NCBI GenBank assembly: GCA_964491395.1 | Contig: CAZBGI010000001.1 | Coordinates: forward strand, 112,172-176,171 | Length of the DNA: 64,000 bases | Reading direction: 5' to 3' | Source of the DNA: SKVR01 sp964491395 | GTDB lineage: Bacteria > Bacteroidota > Bacteroidia > Bacteroidales > UBA7960 | Part shown: one piece after another, positions 8,771 through 16,598 of the stretch | How positions within the stretch are numbered: the stretch's first letter is position 1 | How the letters are laid out: every line of letters starts with the position of its first letter | Translations under genes and position numbers: made by a program | Notes under the pieces: generated by a model | What the model was told of the DNA's origin: nothing | Databases searched by the model: none | Seen by the model: only the letters and a program-made list of their open reading frames with translations

Positions 8771-9625
8771 ATGAATTGTAAAAAAAACCTTACCGGCCTC
8801 ATCTTTTTAGTGGCAATGATTACTTTGCACTCCTGTAGTCCCAAAATGGTTGCGCCTGTTACCGTAAGGAGTAGCTATACCAAAGAAGAAATAAGTGCAA
8901 TAGAGTCCAATTCTTTTCAGGGTTTTCGTTTTTTGCAGGACAGCCTGGTCCAGACAAGAAGCATTCACGATGCCGACAGTATCTGGTTCGAGATACGCAT
9001 CTCTAACCCTTTGGTGGTTCGAAGTGTAATCATTAACGGAATGGCCATATTTTTTGATCCGGAGGCAAAGAAAAATCAGGAGTATGGAATCGCAATACCG
9101 GCTGCACGGGCCGAAATGCTCAGAAGAAAGGAATCGGTCAAGGAAGAAACAACCAAGCAATCCACTGATACCTTAGCGCCAGAGGAGAGGTTTGAACCTA
9201 CTATCTGGATTGAGGCCATCAGAAGGCGTGAGGCAGTTGTTACTGATACAAAAGGCACCCGGTTTGCAACAAAAGAAACCATGCAGCTTTTTATGGACGA
9301 TAACAATGAATTGGTTTATAAGATAAGATTGGCCTTTGAACAGATAGGAGTGTCAGGTGAAGATGTAGAACGAATCAGCATTGGTATTATTTCAGACTTG
9401 CACCAAGCCCAATTATCGGCTCCCCAGGGTGGCGGCATAGCCACCAGACCCAACATATCGGATCGAAACAGGCAACAACAACCCCGTCAGAATTCACAAC
9501 CCCGCTCTCCCGGCATGAGCCTTATTGCTGTAGAAGCATGGCAGGTATTGCTGATCAATGAAGAACTTACTGAGGAACAAAAAGATGCCAACAACCACAG
9601 GGAAGGGGATGATGTTTACCGGTAG
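8771..9625 (+). CDS. Lipoprotein of unknown function
   Basis: 284 residues with a lipoprotein signal peptide: basic start MNCKKN, hydrophobic stretch, then the lipobox LHSC with the lipidated Cys near residue 22. The mature part is soluble, with a charged middle section (about residues 118-140, rich in Lys/Glu) and a Gln/Pro/Arg-rich low-complexity stretch (about residues 222-248) before a short ordered tail. I recognise no catalytic motif. It has its own promoter and converges with the STN-protein gene, with only 19 bases between the two stops. Probably an envelope protein; no function is assigned. Confidence 0.8.
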   Translation: MNCKKNLTGLIFLVAMITLHSCSPKMVAPVTVRSSYTKEEISAIESNSFQGFRFLQDSLVQTRSIHDADSIWFEIRISNPLVVRSVIINGMAIFFDPEAKKNQEYGIAIPAARAEMLRRKESVKEETTKQSTDTLAPEERFEPTIWIEAIRRREAVVTDTKGTRFATKETMQLFMDDNNELVYKIRLAFEQIGVSGEDVERISIGIISDLHQAQLSAPQGGGIATRPNISDRNRQQQPRQNSQPRSPGMSLIAVEAWQVLLINEELTEEQKDANNHREGDDVYR

Positions 9626-9644
9626 CCCACCAAAGAAAACAAGG

Positions 9645-11189
9645 CTACTTTTCTTCAATACTCTCAATACGGGCACTGATATTGTTTAAGGATTCATGGA
9701 TTTCTTTCTCCGGACTAATAAAGTTCAGGTCTTCCCAAAAACGGGCATCATAGGAAAATTTCTCGTCTGAGAAAATAGCATGAGTTTTTAGCCTGTCGCG
9801 ATAGCGCATTCTTTTTACCTTATCTGTTTCAATTTTCATGGTAGCCATTTCAAATATTACATTGAACTGGTTGCCCAGCAGTTTGCGTTTTTTCCGGATG
9901 TGCATACGAAGATCTCCCCGCACATGCATAATATGATACTTCCCGTTGTAGTAATCATATTTCACGGAATAATCCACGCTTCGAATACGGGTAGTGTGCT
10001 GGCTGCTCTTCCGTACAAGGAAATTGTTCTGGTTGTTTTGCAGAAATTGGTCATTAACACTAAAATCTACCTGCACAATGGCCAGGCTTTCTTTGTCGAT
10101 GTATAGGGTACCCTGATAAATATCATTCTCGGCATTGGAAGCATTCTCAAAAGAGATTTTGTACACCAGTTTATCATTGTGCAGGGTATAGCCTGAATTA
10201 GAAAAGTGCAAATCTGCGATGTTCTCTGGAGACAAAAAATAGGGAGGTTCTTTTATGACATCCAGTTCCAGCACTCCCCGCACGCCTGCTTTGAGTTTTA
10301 GCAAAAGTGAATCTTTCGAATTTACGTTGCTGTAATTTCTTTTTTTAAGCATCTGAACCTGATCCGCTGCACTGCTTCTGTAAGTAGTTTTATAAATATT
10401 AAATACAGCCTCTGAATACCGAACCAATTCATTTTTCTGAAACACCCCTTCCCGATAAAAGCTGGTATGCATGGCAGGGAAATCCGGATATATAAATTCT
10501 TTCTGCTTCAGGGCTTGCAGCAACACGCTGGCGGGATCATAGCCACTTACCACCACCTCCTGCAAAACAACCGGCTCAACCTCCATGTAGACATCAATGG
10601 TTCCCCGGGTAAACAATTGAAGGGGAATTTTGCGGGGAGCGTATCCCATGCAGGAAATTCTGAGTGTATCATCAGAAAATTCAACCGGAACTTTATAGCT
10701 GAAATAGCCATCCTGGTTGGTTGAGGTGCCTCGTCCCCGTCCTTGCTGAACAATGGTAGCAAAGGGCAAGGGTTGCCGAGAGGTGGCGTCGATGACTCGG
10801 CCACTTACCCCATACGTCTTCGGTGCAGGAATTGCTTCTTCAGATCTCAGGCTATCCCGGGCAACCTCCGGCTTGTGCAGGATGATGTATTTTTCGACAA
10901 ACTGAAAGGTAAGCCCCTTATCCTTGAGGAGTTCATCAAGCAGATGGGATAGTTTATGTTCTCCTGGTTTTATATTTGCTTTGCTGTCGTTGTCAATCAG
11001 TTGGCTGTCATAAATAAAAAAATAATCCGCTTGCCGGCTGATTTCCAGAAAAACCTCAAAATAGGTAAGATGTCGGTCGTAAATTCTTATGATACTCTCA
11101 GCGTCTGCTGTTTGTTTTGCATGCAACAACCCTGCTGAGACGAAAAATAAGATCAAAAGTAACGATATTCTATCTTGCAATGCACACAT
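9645..11189 (-). CDS. STN and carboxypeptidase-regulatory-like domain protein without a TonB beta-barrel
   Basis: 514 residues. A signal peptide (about 1-24) is followed by an STN domain (about 45-110, YFEVFLEISRQADYFFIYDS) of the kind that, in TonB-dependent receptors, talks to a FecR anti-sigma factor. Then comes a carboxypeptidase-regulatory-like beta-sandwich (about 128-205, VSGRVIDATSRQPLPFATI). The remaining 300 residues show no plug and no 22-strand barrel. They match the C-terminal part of the neighbouring paralogue at 13088-14347, including SFYREG/GFYREF, NIYID-like and VRGD motifs. It is last in the run sigma - FecR - STN protein, so it is probably the surface or periplasmic input of that system. 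Confidence 0.85.
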   Translation of the reverse strand: MCALQDRISLLLILFFVSAGLLHAKQTADAESIIRIYDRHLTYFEVFLEISRQADYFFIYDSQLIDNDSKANIKPGEHKLSHLLDELLKDKGLTFQFVEKYIILHKPEVARDSLRSEEAIPAPKTYGVSGRVIDATSRQPLPFATIVQQGRGRGTSTNQDGYFSYKVPVEFSDDTLRISCMGYAPRKIPLQLFTRGTIDVYMEVEPVVLQEVVVSGYDPASVLLQALKQKEFIYPDFPAMHTSFYREGVFQKNELVRYSEAVFNIYKTTYRSSAADQVQMLKKRNYSNVNSKDSLLLKLKAGVRGVLELDVIKEPPYFLSPENIADLHFSNSGYTLHNDKLVYKISFENASNAENDIYQGTLYIDKESLAIVQVDFSVNDQFLQNNQNNFLVRKSSQHTTRIRSVDYSVKYDYYNGKYHIMHVRGDLRMHIRKKRKLLGNQFNVIFEMATMKIETDKVKRMRYRDRLKTHAIFSDEKFSYDARFWEDLNFISPEKEIHESLNNISARIESIEEK

Positions 11190-11371
11190 GGCCCTTGGTT
11201 GTTATTTCAGCTCGACGTTTTTTTCTGCTAAAGGTTATCCCTCTGTTGGTTTACGGGCAATACGCCCTACTATACTGACAGATCTGTTTATTGCACAATG
11301 AGTTCGTAATTTTTATCTGTCAACCATGATTATCCAGATAGGATGACTGATTCCATTGCCTGTTACGGGGT

Positions 11372-12382
11372 TCAATCGCGGCTTTTGAATACCACCGTTG
11401 AATCTTCCTTCCATTCATAATCAATAGATAAAGATAGGGCGATTGACTCACAAACAGTCTTCACCTCGCTATCGTAAACGGTAAGGGTCATGGTTCGTTG
11501 CTTAAGCTCCTCATCTGCAACAACAAGTGAAGTTCCAAAAGTTTTACTCATAGCATACAAAATATTTTCCAGTTTCTCATCCTTAAAATGAACCAGGTTT
11601 TTCCGCCAATAGGTATCATAATCCTCACTAATGCGCTTCTCCATTTTGCCATTTTTGGAGATGAGCAATTCACCAGGCTCGACCATGAAAAATCTATCGC
11701 CTTTGAGAGAAGTTACTTTAACCCTTCCTGACTCAACATAAAGTTCCATTTGATTGTCATCTATCATTTTCACATTGAAGGATGTCCCCAAAACCTCAAT
11801 GTTGGCCAGGCGGGTATGCACTTTAAATGGTTTGTCAGGATTATGGGATACATCAAAAAAACCTTCTCCGGACAAAAATACACTTCTTTCTGATTGATTA
11901 AAACTCTGGTCGAATTCAATACTGGATAGTTGGGTAAGATAAATCAATGTACCATCGTCAAGCGTTTTCACCAATGTAAGCTGCATTTCATCATTGCTAA
12001 CAGTAAGTTTTCCGGGTTCATGCCGGTTATTGTAGAGTGCAAAATAAGAAGCCAGCCCGGCAACAAAAATGAAAACGGCAGCCCATTTAAGCATGTAAGA
12101 AAATGATTTTGCCCTGACTCTGCGGGTAGAAACGTTATCCTTCTCATTGATCCGATGAGTAAATTGCGACCAGGCTTTGTCAGTATCGATATCCGGAATA
12201 CTTTCTTCCATGGCTTCATCCAGGTTTTCCCACAATTGCTTTAATTGCAGAAACTCATTCAGTAGTTCTTTGTCCTCTTGCAGTTTCTTTTCAAAACCTG
12301 CCTTTTGGTGGGCATTCATCTCATCAGACAGATACCGTGCAGTATCTTCGAAAAAGGTAGTATGTATATTTTCGTGACTCAT
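11372..12382 (-). CDS. FecR-family anti-sigma factor
   Basis: 336 residues from the ATG (a GTG one codon upstream is less likely). The N-terminal cytoplasmic segment (about 1-90) would hold the sigma factor. One membrane helix follows (about 92-112, KWAAVFIFVAGLASYFAL). The periplasmic FecR domain (about 125-225) contains LDDGTLIYL, GEGFFDVSHN and VLGTSFNV, and a C-terminal DUF4974-like domain (about 250-330) includes FKDEKLENILYAMSKTFG. It lies 102 bases after the sigma factor gene and before the STN protein gene, the standard order of Bacteroidetes cell-surface signalling operons. Confidence 0.93.
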   Translation of the reverse strand: MSHENIHTTFFEDTARYLSDEMNAHQKAGFEKKLQEDKELLNEFLQLKQLWENLDEAMEESIPDIDTDKAWSQFTHRINEKDNVSTRRVRAKSFSYMLKWAAVFIFVAGLASYFALYNNRHEPGKLTVSNDEMQLTLVKTLDDGTLIYLTQLSSIEFDQSFNQSERSVFLSGEGFFDVSHNPDKPFKVHTRLANIEVLGTSFNVKMIDDNQMELYVESGRVKVTSLKGDRFFMVEPGELLISKNGKMEKRISEDYDTYWRKNLVHFKDEKLENILYAMSKTFGTSLVVADEELKQRTMTLTVYDSEVKTVCESIALSLSIDYEWKEDSTVVFKSRD

Positions 12383-12484
12383 CACATTCTATATTAAGGA
12401 CTTTTTGGGTCAGTGATTAAAAAGCATTCAATTAAATTGGATAATTGTTTTAGATATTAGTATTTTTTCCTGTATGTATCCTTT

Positions 12485-13048
12485 TTACACCCTGTAATGC
12501 ACCAGGGCTTTTCTAAACTCCATCAGGGCCTTGCTCATATTGGCTTCCACCGTTTTAACAGAAACTGAAAGTTGAACTGCTATTTCTTTGTATTTCAATC
12601 CTTCAAAACGATTCATGCAGAAAATCCGGCTGCACCTCTCCGGAAGCCGGGCAAGAACCTCACTGACAAGAATTTGTAATTCTTTCATCTCATAAGTATC
12701 ATTCTCTTCCTGTGAGGGAGCAGCAACCTTCATGAAATGGGTGGCATATTTTTGTTTCACATTTTCATGCCTGATGAGCTTAAGCGCCTTGTTGCGCACC
12801 GCTTGATAAAGATAAGCTTTGAGCGAGGTTTTTATTTCAATATCTTCCCTGTCATTCCAGTACACATAGAAAAAATCCTGAACCACCTCTTCTGCCGCTT
12901 CCCTGTCTTTCAGGATTCCGTAAACATACTGTGTTAAGGGAGCATAATACTCCCTGAACACAGTTTCAAAGGCGGCCATATCTCCTTTTTTTATTCTATC
13001 TTCTAAAGGAACATCGGGCAAATCTGCAAAAGTATCGTTGATTGTCAT
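12485..13048 (-). CDS. ECF RNA polymerase sigma factor, FecR-linked type
   Basis: 187 residues. Region 2 is seen in FETVFREYYAPLTQYVYGIL and EEVVQDFFYVYW (core and -10 binding). Region 4 is in LARLPERCSRIFCMNRFEGL followed by the helix-turn-helix YKEIAVQLSVSVKTVEANM. It belongs to the Bacteroidetes sigma-70 group found with FecR-type anti-sigma factors, and the next gene encodes one. It starts 39 bases after the stop of the upstream gene, so the run from 14347 down to 9645 may be one operon. Its target promoters cannot be told from the window. Confidence 0.95.
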   Translation of the reverse strand: MTINDTFADLPDVPLEDRIKKGDMAAFETVFREYYAPLTQYVYGILKDREAAEEVVQDFFYVYWNDREDIEIKTSLKAYLYQAVRNKALKLIRHENVKQKYATHFMKVAAPSQEENDTYEMKELQILVSEVLARLPERCSRIFCMNRFEGLKYKEIAVQLSVSVKTVEANMSKALMEFRKALVHYRV

Positions 13049-13087
13049 TTTCTACCTGAATATACAGGAACTACATGATGAGAAAAA

Positions 13088-14347
13088 TTATTCTGCCGCG
13101 CCTAAATTCTGATTGAGCTTTTTAACCGCTTCTTCAATATCCAGTTCGGGCTCAATGATGTTATATCCTCCCCAAAAATCATCAGTAAAATATACTGAAA
13201 CCAAATCAGCAAGAATGGATTTGTTCCTGAAAGCTTCTTTTCGGGTAAAACTCCTCAGCTCTTCGTTGGATCTGTTCATGATGGCCATCTCAAACATTAA
13301 AGCATATTTGGTGCGGAAAATCTTTCTTCTCCAGTTGGCAAAAAACTCCACATCACCTCTTACATAATTTAGATAATATTTGCCTTCAATTTCCTGGAAC
13401 CTGACTTGATAGCGGGTGTGTGTGGGAGTAAATCTCAAACGGATTGGTTTTTTCTGAATAAATTGCTTGCTCGCTTTTTTCTTATCTGATAAATCCATAC
13501 TGAAGTCGGCCATGGTGATGGCGAGGCTCTCATTGTCAATATAAATATTCCCTTCAAAAAGCGGATAAGGCAATATGACACGAGGGGTAAATCCAATTAC
13601 ATAATTTGTTTTACCATCAATCACAGCCAAATCGACCAGCTCATAATCATAGAAATCAACAGTTTCGGGTGCTATTACCATATCGTTGTTTTTTATGAAA
13701 TCAAGTAACAGCGCCACCTGAGGTCCTCCCTGCAATTTAACCAAAAGGGTATCGGCTTTTTTTACATTGGCACTTTTGCGCCCTTTGATGAGTTGTACCT
13801 GGTCATTTTTTGAAAATTTCGCATAGGGTTCTTTTCTGATATCCACCACTGCTTCTGCTATGGAAACATAGTCTCTGCGTTGCTTAATGAATTCCCTGTA
13901 AAAGCCTGTCAGCATGTACTCCTCCTGTGGATAATTTCCTTCCACCCGATCAAGGGCATTTAACACAAGCTCGCGCGCATCAACAGGTTTGATGATTACC
14001 TCTTGCAGGGGCATGGAATGAACATTCATCAAGAAGTCACTCTCCCGCCCTGAATACTCTGTAAAAGATAAATCCCGGGGGGAATATCCCAGGAAAGAGA
14101 TACGGAAAGTTTCCAGGTTTTCTGATTTTCTTACTCTGAGGGAGAAATACCCATTGGCATTGGCTACAGTACCAATGTGCGTGCCTGAAACGAATACTGA
14201 GGCATGAGGAAGCGGTTTATTGCTTTTGGCATCGCGAACAGTACCCCTGATGGTGTAATAATCATCTGCAGTTTGGCCTGTTACACTTATGGCTGGTAGA
14301 ATAAACAACAGCACTAATACGGATAGGAAAAATCTTTTTGTTTTCAT
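13088..14347 (-). CDS. Secreted carboxypeptidase-regulatory-like domain protein
   Basis: 419 residues. A signal peptide (about 1-25, ending near SVTGQ) precedes a carboxypeptidase-regulatory-like domain (about 32-115, IRGTVRDAKSNKPLPHASVF). The other 300 residues are clearly related to the C-terminal part of the protein at 9645-11189: both have a YPxx...FYREF/G motif, a DxxxVQLxKxR/KxxN segment, IYIDNESLAI/LYIDKESLAI and a VRGD motif near the end. It lacks the STN domain. It sits immediately upstream of the sigma factor gene on the same strand. The biochemical function is unknown; an envelope role is likely. Confidence 0.85.
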   Translation of the reverse strand: MKTKRFFLSVLVLLFILPAISVTGQTADDYYTIRGTVRDAKSNKPLPHASVFVSGTHIGTVANANGYFSLRVRKSENLETFRISFLGYSPRDLSFTEYSGRESDFLMNVHSMPLQEVIIKPVDARELVLNALDRVEGNYPQEEYMLTGFYREFIKQRRDYVSIAEAVVDIRKEPYAKFSKNDQVQLIKGRKSANVKKADTLLVKLQGGPQVALLLDFIKNNDMVIAPETVDFYDYELVDLAVIDGKTNYVIGFTPRVILPYPLFEGNIYIDNESLAITMADFSMDLSDKKKASKQFIQKKPIRLRFTPTHTRYQVRFQEIEGKYYLNYVRGDVEFFANWRRKIFRTKYALMFEMAIMNRSNEELRSFTRKEAFRNKSILADLVSVYFTDDFWGGYNIIEPELDIEEAVKKLNQNLGAAE

Positions 14348-14445
14348 GTTGCAAAGGGTTTTAATGAATGATTACACTTCTATGACCCCTACATGGGGAT
14401 TCTACCCTATGCTCAAAATTACTTTTTTTTACATCATAGTATGGA

Positions 14446-15738
14446 TTATTGCTCCAATTTATATTTCAGTGATACGCCTGCCATACCAATACTCATATTG
14501 AGGCTGGTAACGTCAGTAACCGGAAGTTTAACGTAAGGCTCTATTACGAAAGAATAATTCCGGCTCTGGATGCCATAACCTGCAGAAAAGTTTAAGAACC
14601 GGGCCAAATCAAATCTTCCGAACGGGCTTACATTGTTACTGAGGGTGTTTTCTACTGAGGCGGTCTGCACTCCATTGTAACCGGCATTGGTGTATGCTGT
14701 GAGGTATTCGGTCTTTTGCGTGTAACTTTGTTGCAAATAGAGAAACGAAGACAATCCTGCTGAAACATAAAATGATTTGTTGCTGGTTTCCATTACTTTG
14801 TACCTGAAATTCAGCGGAAAATCAACAGCCAGAAACTCCATTTCAGTCATTACCTGCTTGTCCATAATATGAATGGCTTCAGCACCGTCAATATTTAACA
14901 GATCATGAAAGCTCTCATCACCTCTGCTGACGAAGGTAGGTGTTTTGGTAAGATTAATCCTGTTATAAACCAATACACCTCCACCGGAAAAGCTGAAGTT
15001 GCTTCCCAAATCCCACAGACGTGCAACTCCGGCAGAGAATCCCACTCCTCTTGCCATCTCACCGGGTGACCACGTTTTCATGGAACCTGCATCAAGCTCA
15101 ACATGAGATTCTCTGGTAGCAGATGCCTTTTGCCATGCCAGGTTATCACGAATAATATCTTCTTCTGTGTAAACCGGTACAACATGGGTGTCATCAGGAT
15201 CGTCTGTTAAGGGTAAAACATTTTCAGGAGTAGTCTCTTTTTCAATCGCTAAGTTTTCGGCTATCTCGCCTTTATAGGCTGCGCCAGGTATAAGTTCTGC
15301 TTCTTCTGTAGAAACAGGAAAAAGCTCCTTTGTTTCCTGCATGGCAACAGGTTTCTTCTTTTCTGAAGGTTTATCGGGTCTGGCAGCCAGCACTGGTTTT
15401 TTTGTGGTTTCAGTTTTATTGGTAACGGATGAGGTTGTGCTATGCAATTCTTCCCTTTCAGCTACCACATTTTCGTGTTCGCCATTTTTTATCGCCTCTT
15501 CAGCTGAGGGCATTACAGAGTCAGTGGCTGGACGATACAACCACAAAAACGCAGGCACCACAAGCAGCAGGATGACAGCAGCCACTTTCAAAAAGTACAT
15601 AGGTATAACAAATGTTCTTCTCTGCCTGCCTTGCAGACGGTTTTTCATTTGATGCCAGGCCTGTTCATCCACAGGCTCCTGATAAATATCAAAAACCTCC
15701 CTCACATTGTCGGCAAATTTATCGTCAAATGGCTTCAT
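14446..15738 (-). CDS. Membrane-anchored protein with beta-barrel-like C-terminus, probable anti-sigma partner
   Basis: 430 residues. A short cytoplasmic N-terminus (about 1-45: FDIYQEPVDEQAWHQMKNRL) precedes one membrane helix (about 46-68, MYFLKVAAVILLLVVPAFLW). This is the layout of ECF anti-sigma factors. Next is a long Glu/Thr/Lys/Pro-rich low-complexity linker (about 72-215). The last 200 residues are amphipathic beta strands of the outer-membrane beta-barrel type (FPLNFRYKV, SFYVSAGLSSFLYL, final GMAGVSLKYKLEQ). The start overlaps the 3' end of the sigma factor gene by 14 bases, so they are almost certainly co-translated and partners. The anti-sigma role is inferred from position and topology. 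Confidence 0.75.
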   Translation of the reverse strand: MKPFDDKFADNVREVFDIYQEPVDEQAWHQMKNRLQGRQRRTFVIPMYFLKVAAVILLLVVPAFLWLYRPATDSVMPSAEEAIKNGEHENVVAEREELHSTTSSVTNKTETTKKPVLAARPDKPSEKKKPVAMQETKELFPVSTEEAELIPGAAYKGEIAENLAIEKETTPENVLPLTDDPDDTHVVPVYTEEDIIRDNLAWQKASATRESHVELDAGSMKTWSPGEMARGVGFSAGVARLWDLGSNFSFSGGGVLVYNRINLTKTPTFVSRGDESFHDLLNIDGAEAIHIMDKQVMTEMEFLAVDFPLNFRYKVMETSNKSFYVSAGLSSFLYLQQSYTQKTEYLTAYTNAGYNGVQTASVENTLSNNVSPFGRFDLARFLNFSAGYGIQSRNYSFVIEPYVKLPVTDVTSLNMSIGMAGVSLKYKLEQ

Positions 15739-16291
15739 GATAAGGTTTGTTTTTTATTTCAGAATAGCTCTTTCTTAACAAAGCTTTGGCTCTGCTCAGG
15801 TGCGAGCGCGATGTTCCGGGTGCAATATCCAGCATTCCGGCAATCTCTTCATGAGCGTATCCTTCCACTTCATAAAGGTTAAAAATCGCCCTGTATAGTG
15901 CAGGAAGTTTTGCCAAAATGGAAAGGATTTCTTCAGCATCAAGTTTCTCTGAATAATTATTGTCACCCGCAACTTCCAGTTCCGAAGCATCGTATTCCAC
16001 ATGCATCAGTAATCTTTTATTTTCCCGGTAGCGATCCAGGGAAGTGTTGACCAGAATCCTTCTGAACCAGCTTTTGAAGGGTTTGTTTTCATCATAAGTG
16101 TCAATATGATTAAAGAGCTTCATGAAACTGTCGTTAAGCACCTCGATAGCATCATCCCTGTTGGGATTATAGCGAATACACACGGACATGGCAAAGGCAT
16201 AGAATTTCCTGTAAAGCAATTCCTGAAACCGGATTTTGCCTCTTTTGCAACCCTTGATTATCTCCTGATCTGTGTAATCGCTATGGTTCAA
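15725..16291 (-). CDS. ECF RNA polymerase sigma factor
   Basis: 188 residues from a TTG start; no ATG lies upstream in frame and the next one (residue 35) would remove part of region 2. Region 2 is seen in FQELLYRKFYAFAMSVCIRY, AIEVLNDSFMKLFNHI and KPFKSWFRRILVNTSLDRYR. Region 4 is in LAKLPALYRAIFNLYEVEGY followed by HEEIAGMLDIAPGTSRSHLSRAK, a strong helix-turn-helix. It differs from the FecR-linked sigma factor at 12485-13048. It overlaps the downstream membrane protein by 14 bases. Confidence 0.93.
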   Translation of the reverse strand: MNHSDYTDQEIIKGCKRGKIRFQELLYRKFYAFAMSVCIRYNPNRDDAIEVLNDSFMKLFNHIDTYDENKPFKSWFRRILVNTSLDRYRENKRLLMHVEYDASELEVAGDNNYSEKLDAEEILSILAKLPALYRAIFNLYEVEGYAHEEIAGMLDIAPGTSRSHLSRAKALLRKSYSEIKNKPYHEAI

Positions 16292-16332
16292 AATTTATAC
16301 GCTTTTCTTTGGTATGTCTTCCGATAATGATT

Positions 16333-16340
16333 CAAAAGTA
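16333..16340 (-). promoter_or_regulatory. Candidate -7 promoter box of the second sigma factor gene
   Basis: On the minus strand this reads TACTTTTG, a match to TAnnTTTG, 41 bases before the TTG start at 16291. No convincing -33 box was found. Confidence 0.35.
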
Positions 16341-16351
16341 CAACCAAATAG

Positions 16352-16549
16352 CTATTGCACCCTGAGCTGAATCGTTTTTATTTCATCATAATAACTGTTC
16401 TCAAAGGTATAAAATCCGGGTGCAGGAAATGTCAGGTTAAACTCGGTGCTGTCCTGCTGAATTTCCTGCATGCACAAAACATCCGTATCACTTAGCAGGA
16501 CAACAGACACAACCATTTTGGCGCGGAAGATTTTTATTCTTTTAGTCAT
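16352..16549 (-). CDS. Small protein of unknown function
   Basis: 65 residues from the ATG (a TTG lies two codons upstream). The first third is basic and hydrophobic (MTKRIKIFRAKMVVSVVLL). The rest looks like two or three beta strands ending in FPAPGFYTFENSYYDEIKTIQL, similar in style to small Ig-like repeats or the tail of a secreted protein. It lies 49 bases after the LVIVD lipoprotein gene on the same strand, so it could be its operon partner. No homologous family recognised; it may also be a decayed fragment. Confidence 0.45.
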   Translation of the reverse strand: MTKRIKIFRAKMVVSVVLLSDTDVLCMQEIQQDSTEFNLTFPAPGFYTFENSYYDEIKTIQLRVQ

Positions 16550-16598
16550 TATCAAGAACTTACTTGCTTGGTATTAATTAAGTGTAAGAGTAATTGAA

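Noticed and set aside
13049..13087. A terminator between the paralogous envelope gene and the FecR-linked sigma factor
   Set aside because: Only a weak hairpin without a T-run is seen, so read-through into the sigma gene is likely.
14386..14398. CCCC/GGGG short inverted repeat upstream of the envelope protein gene
   Set aside because: Four-base arms are too short to call.
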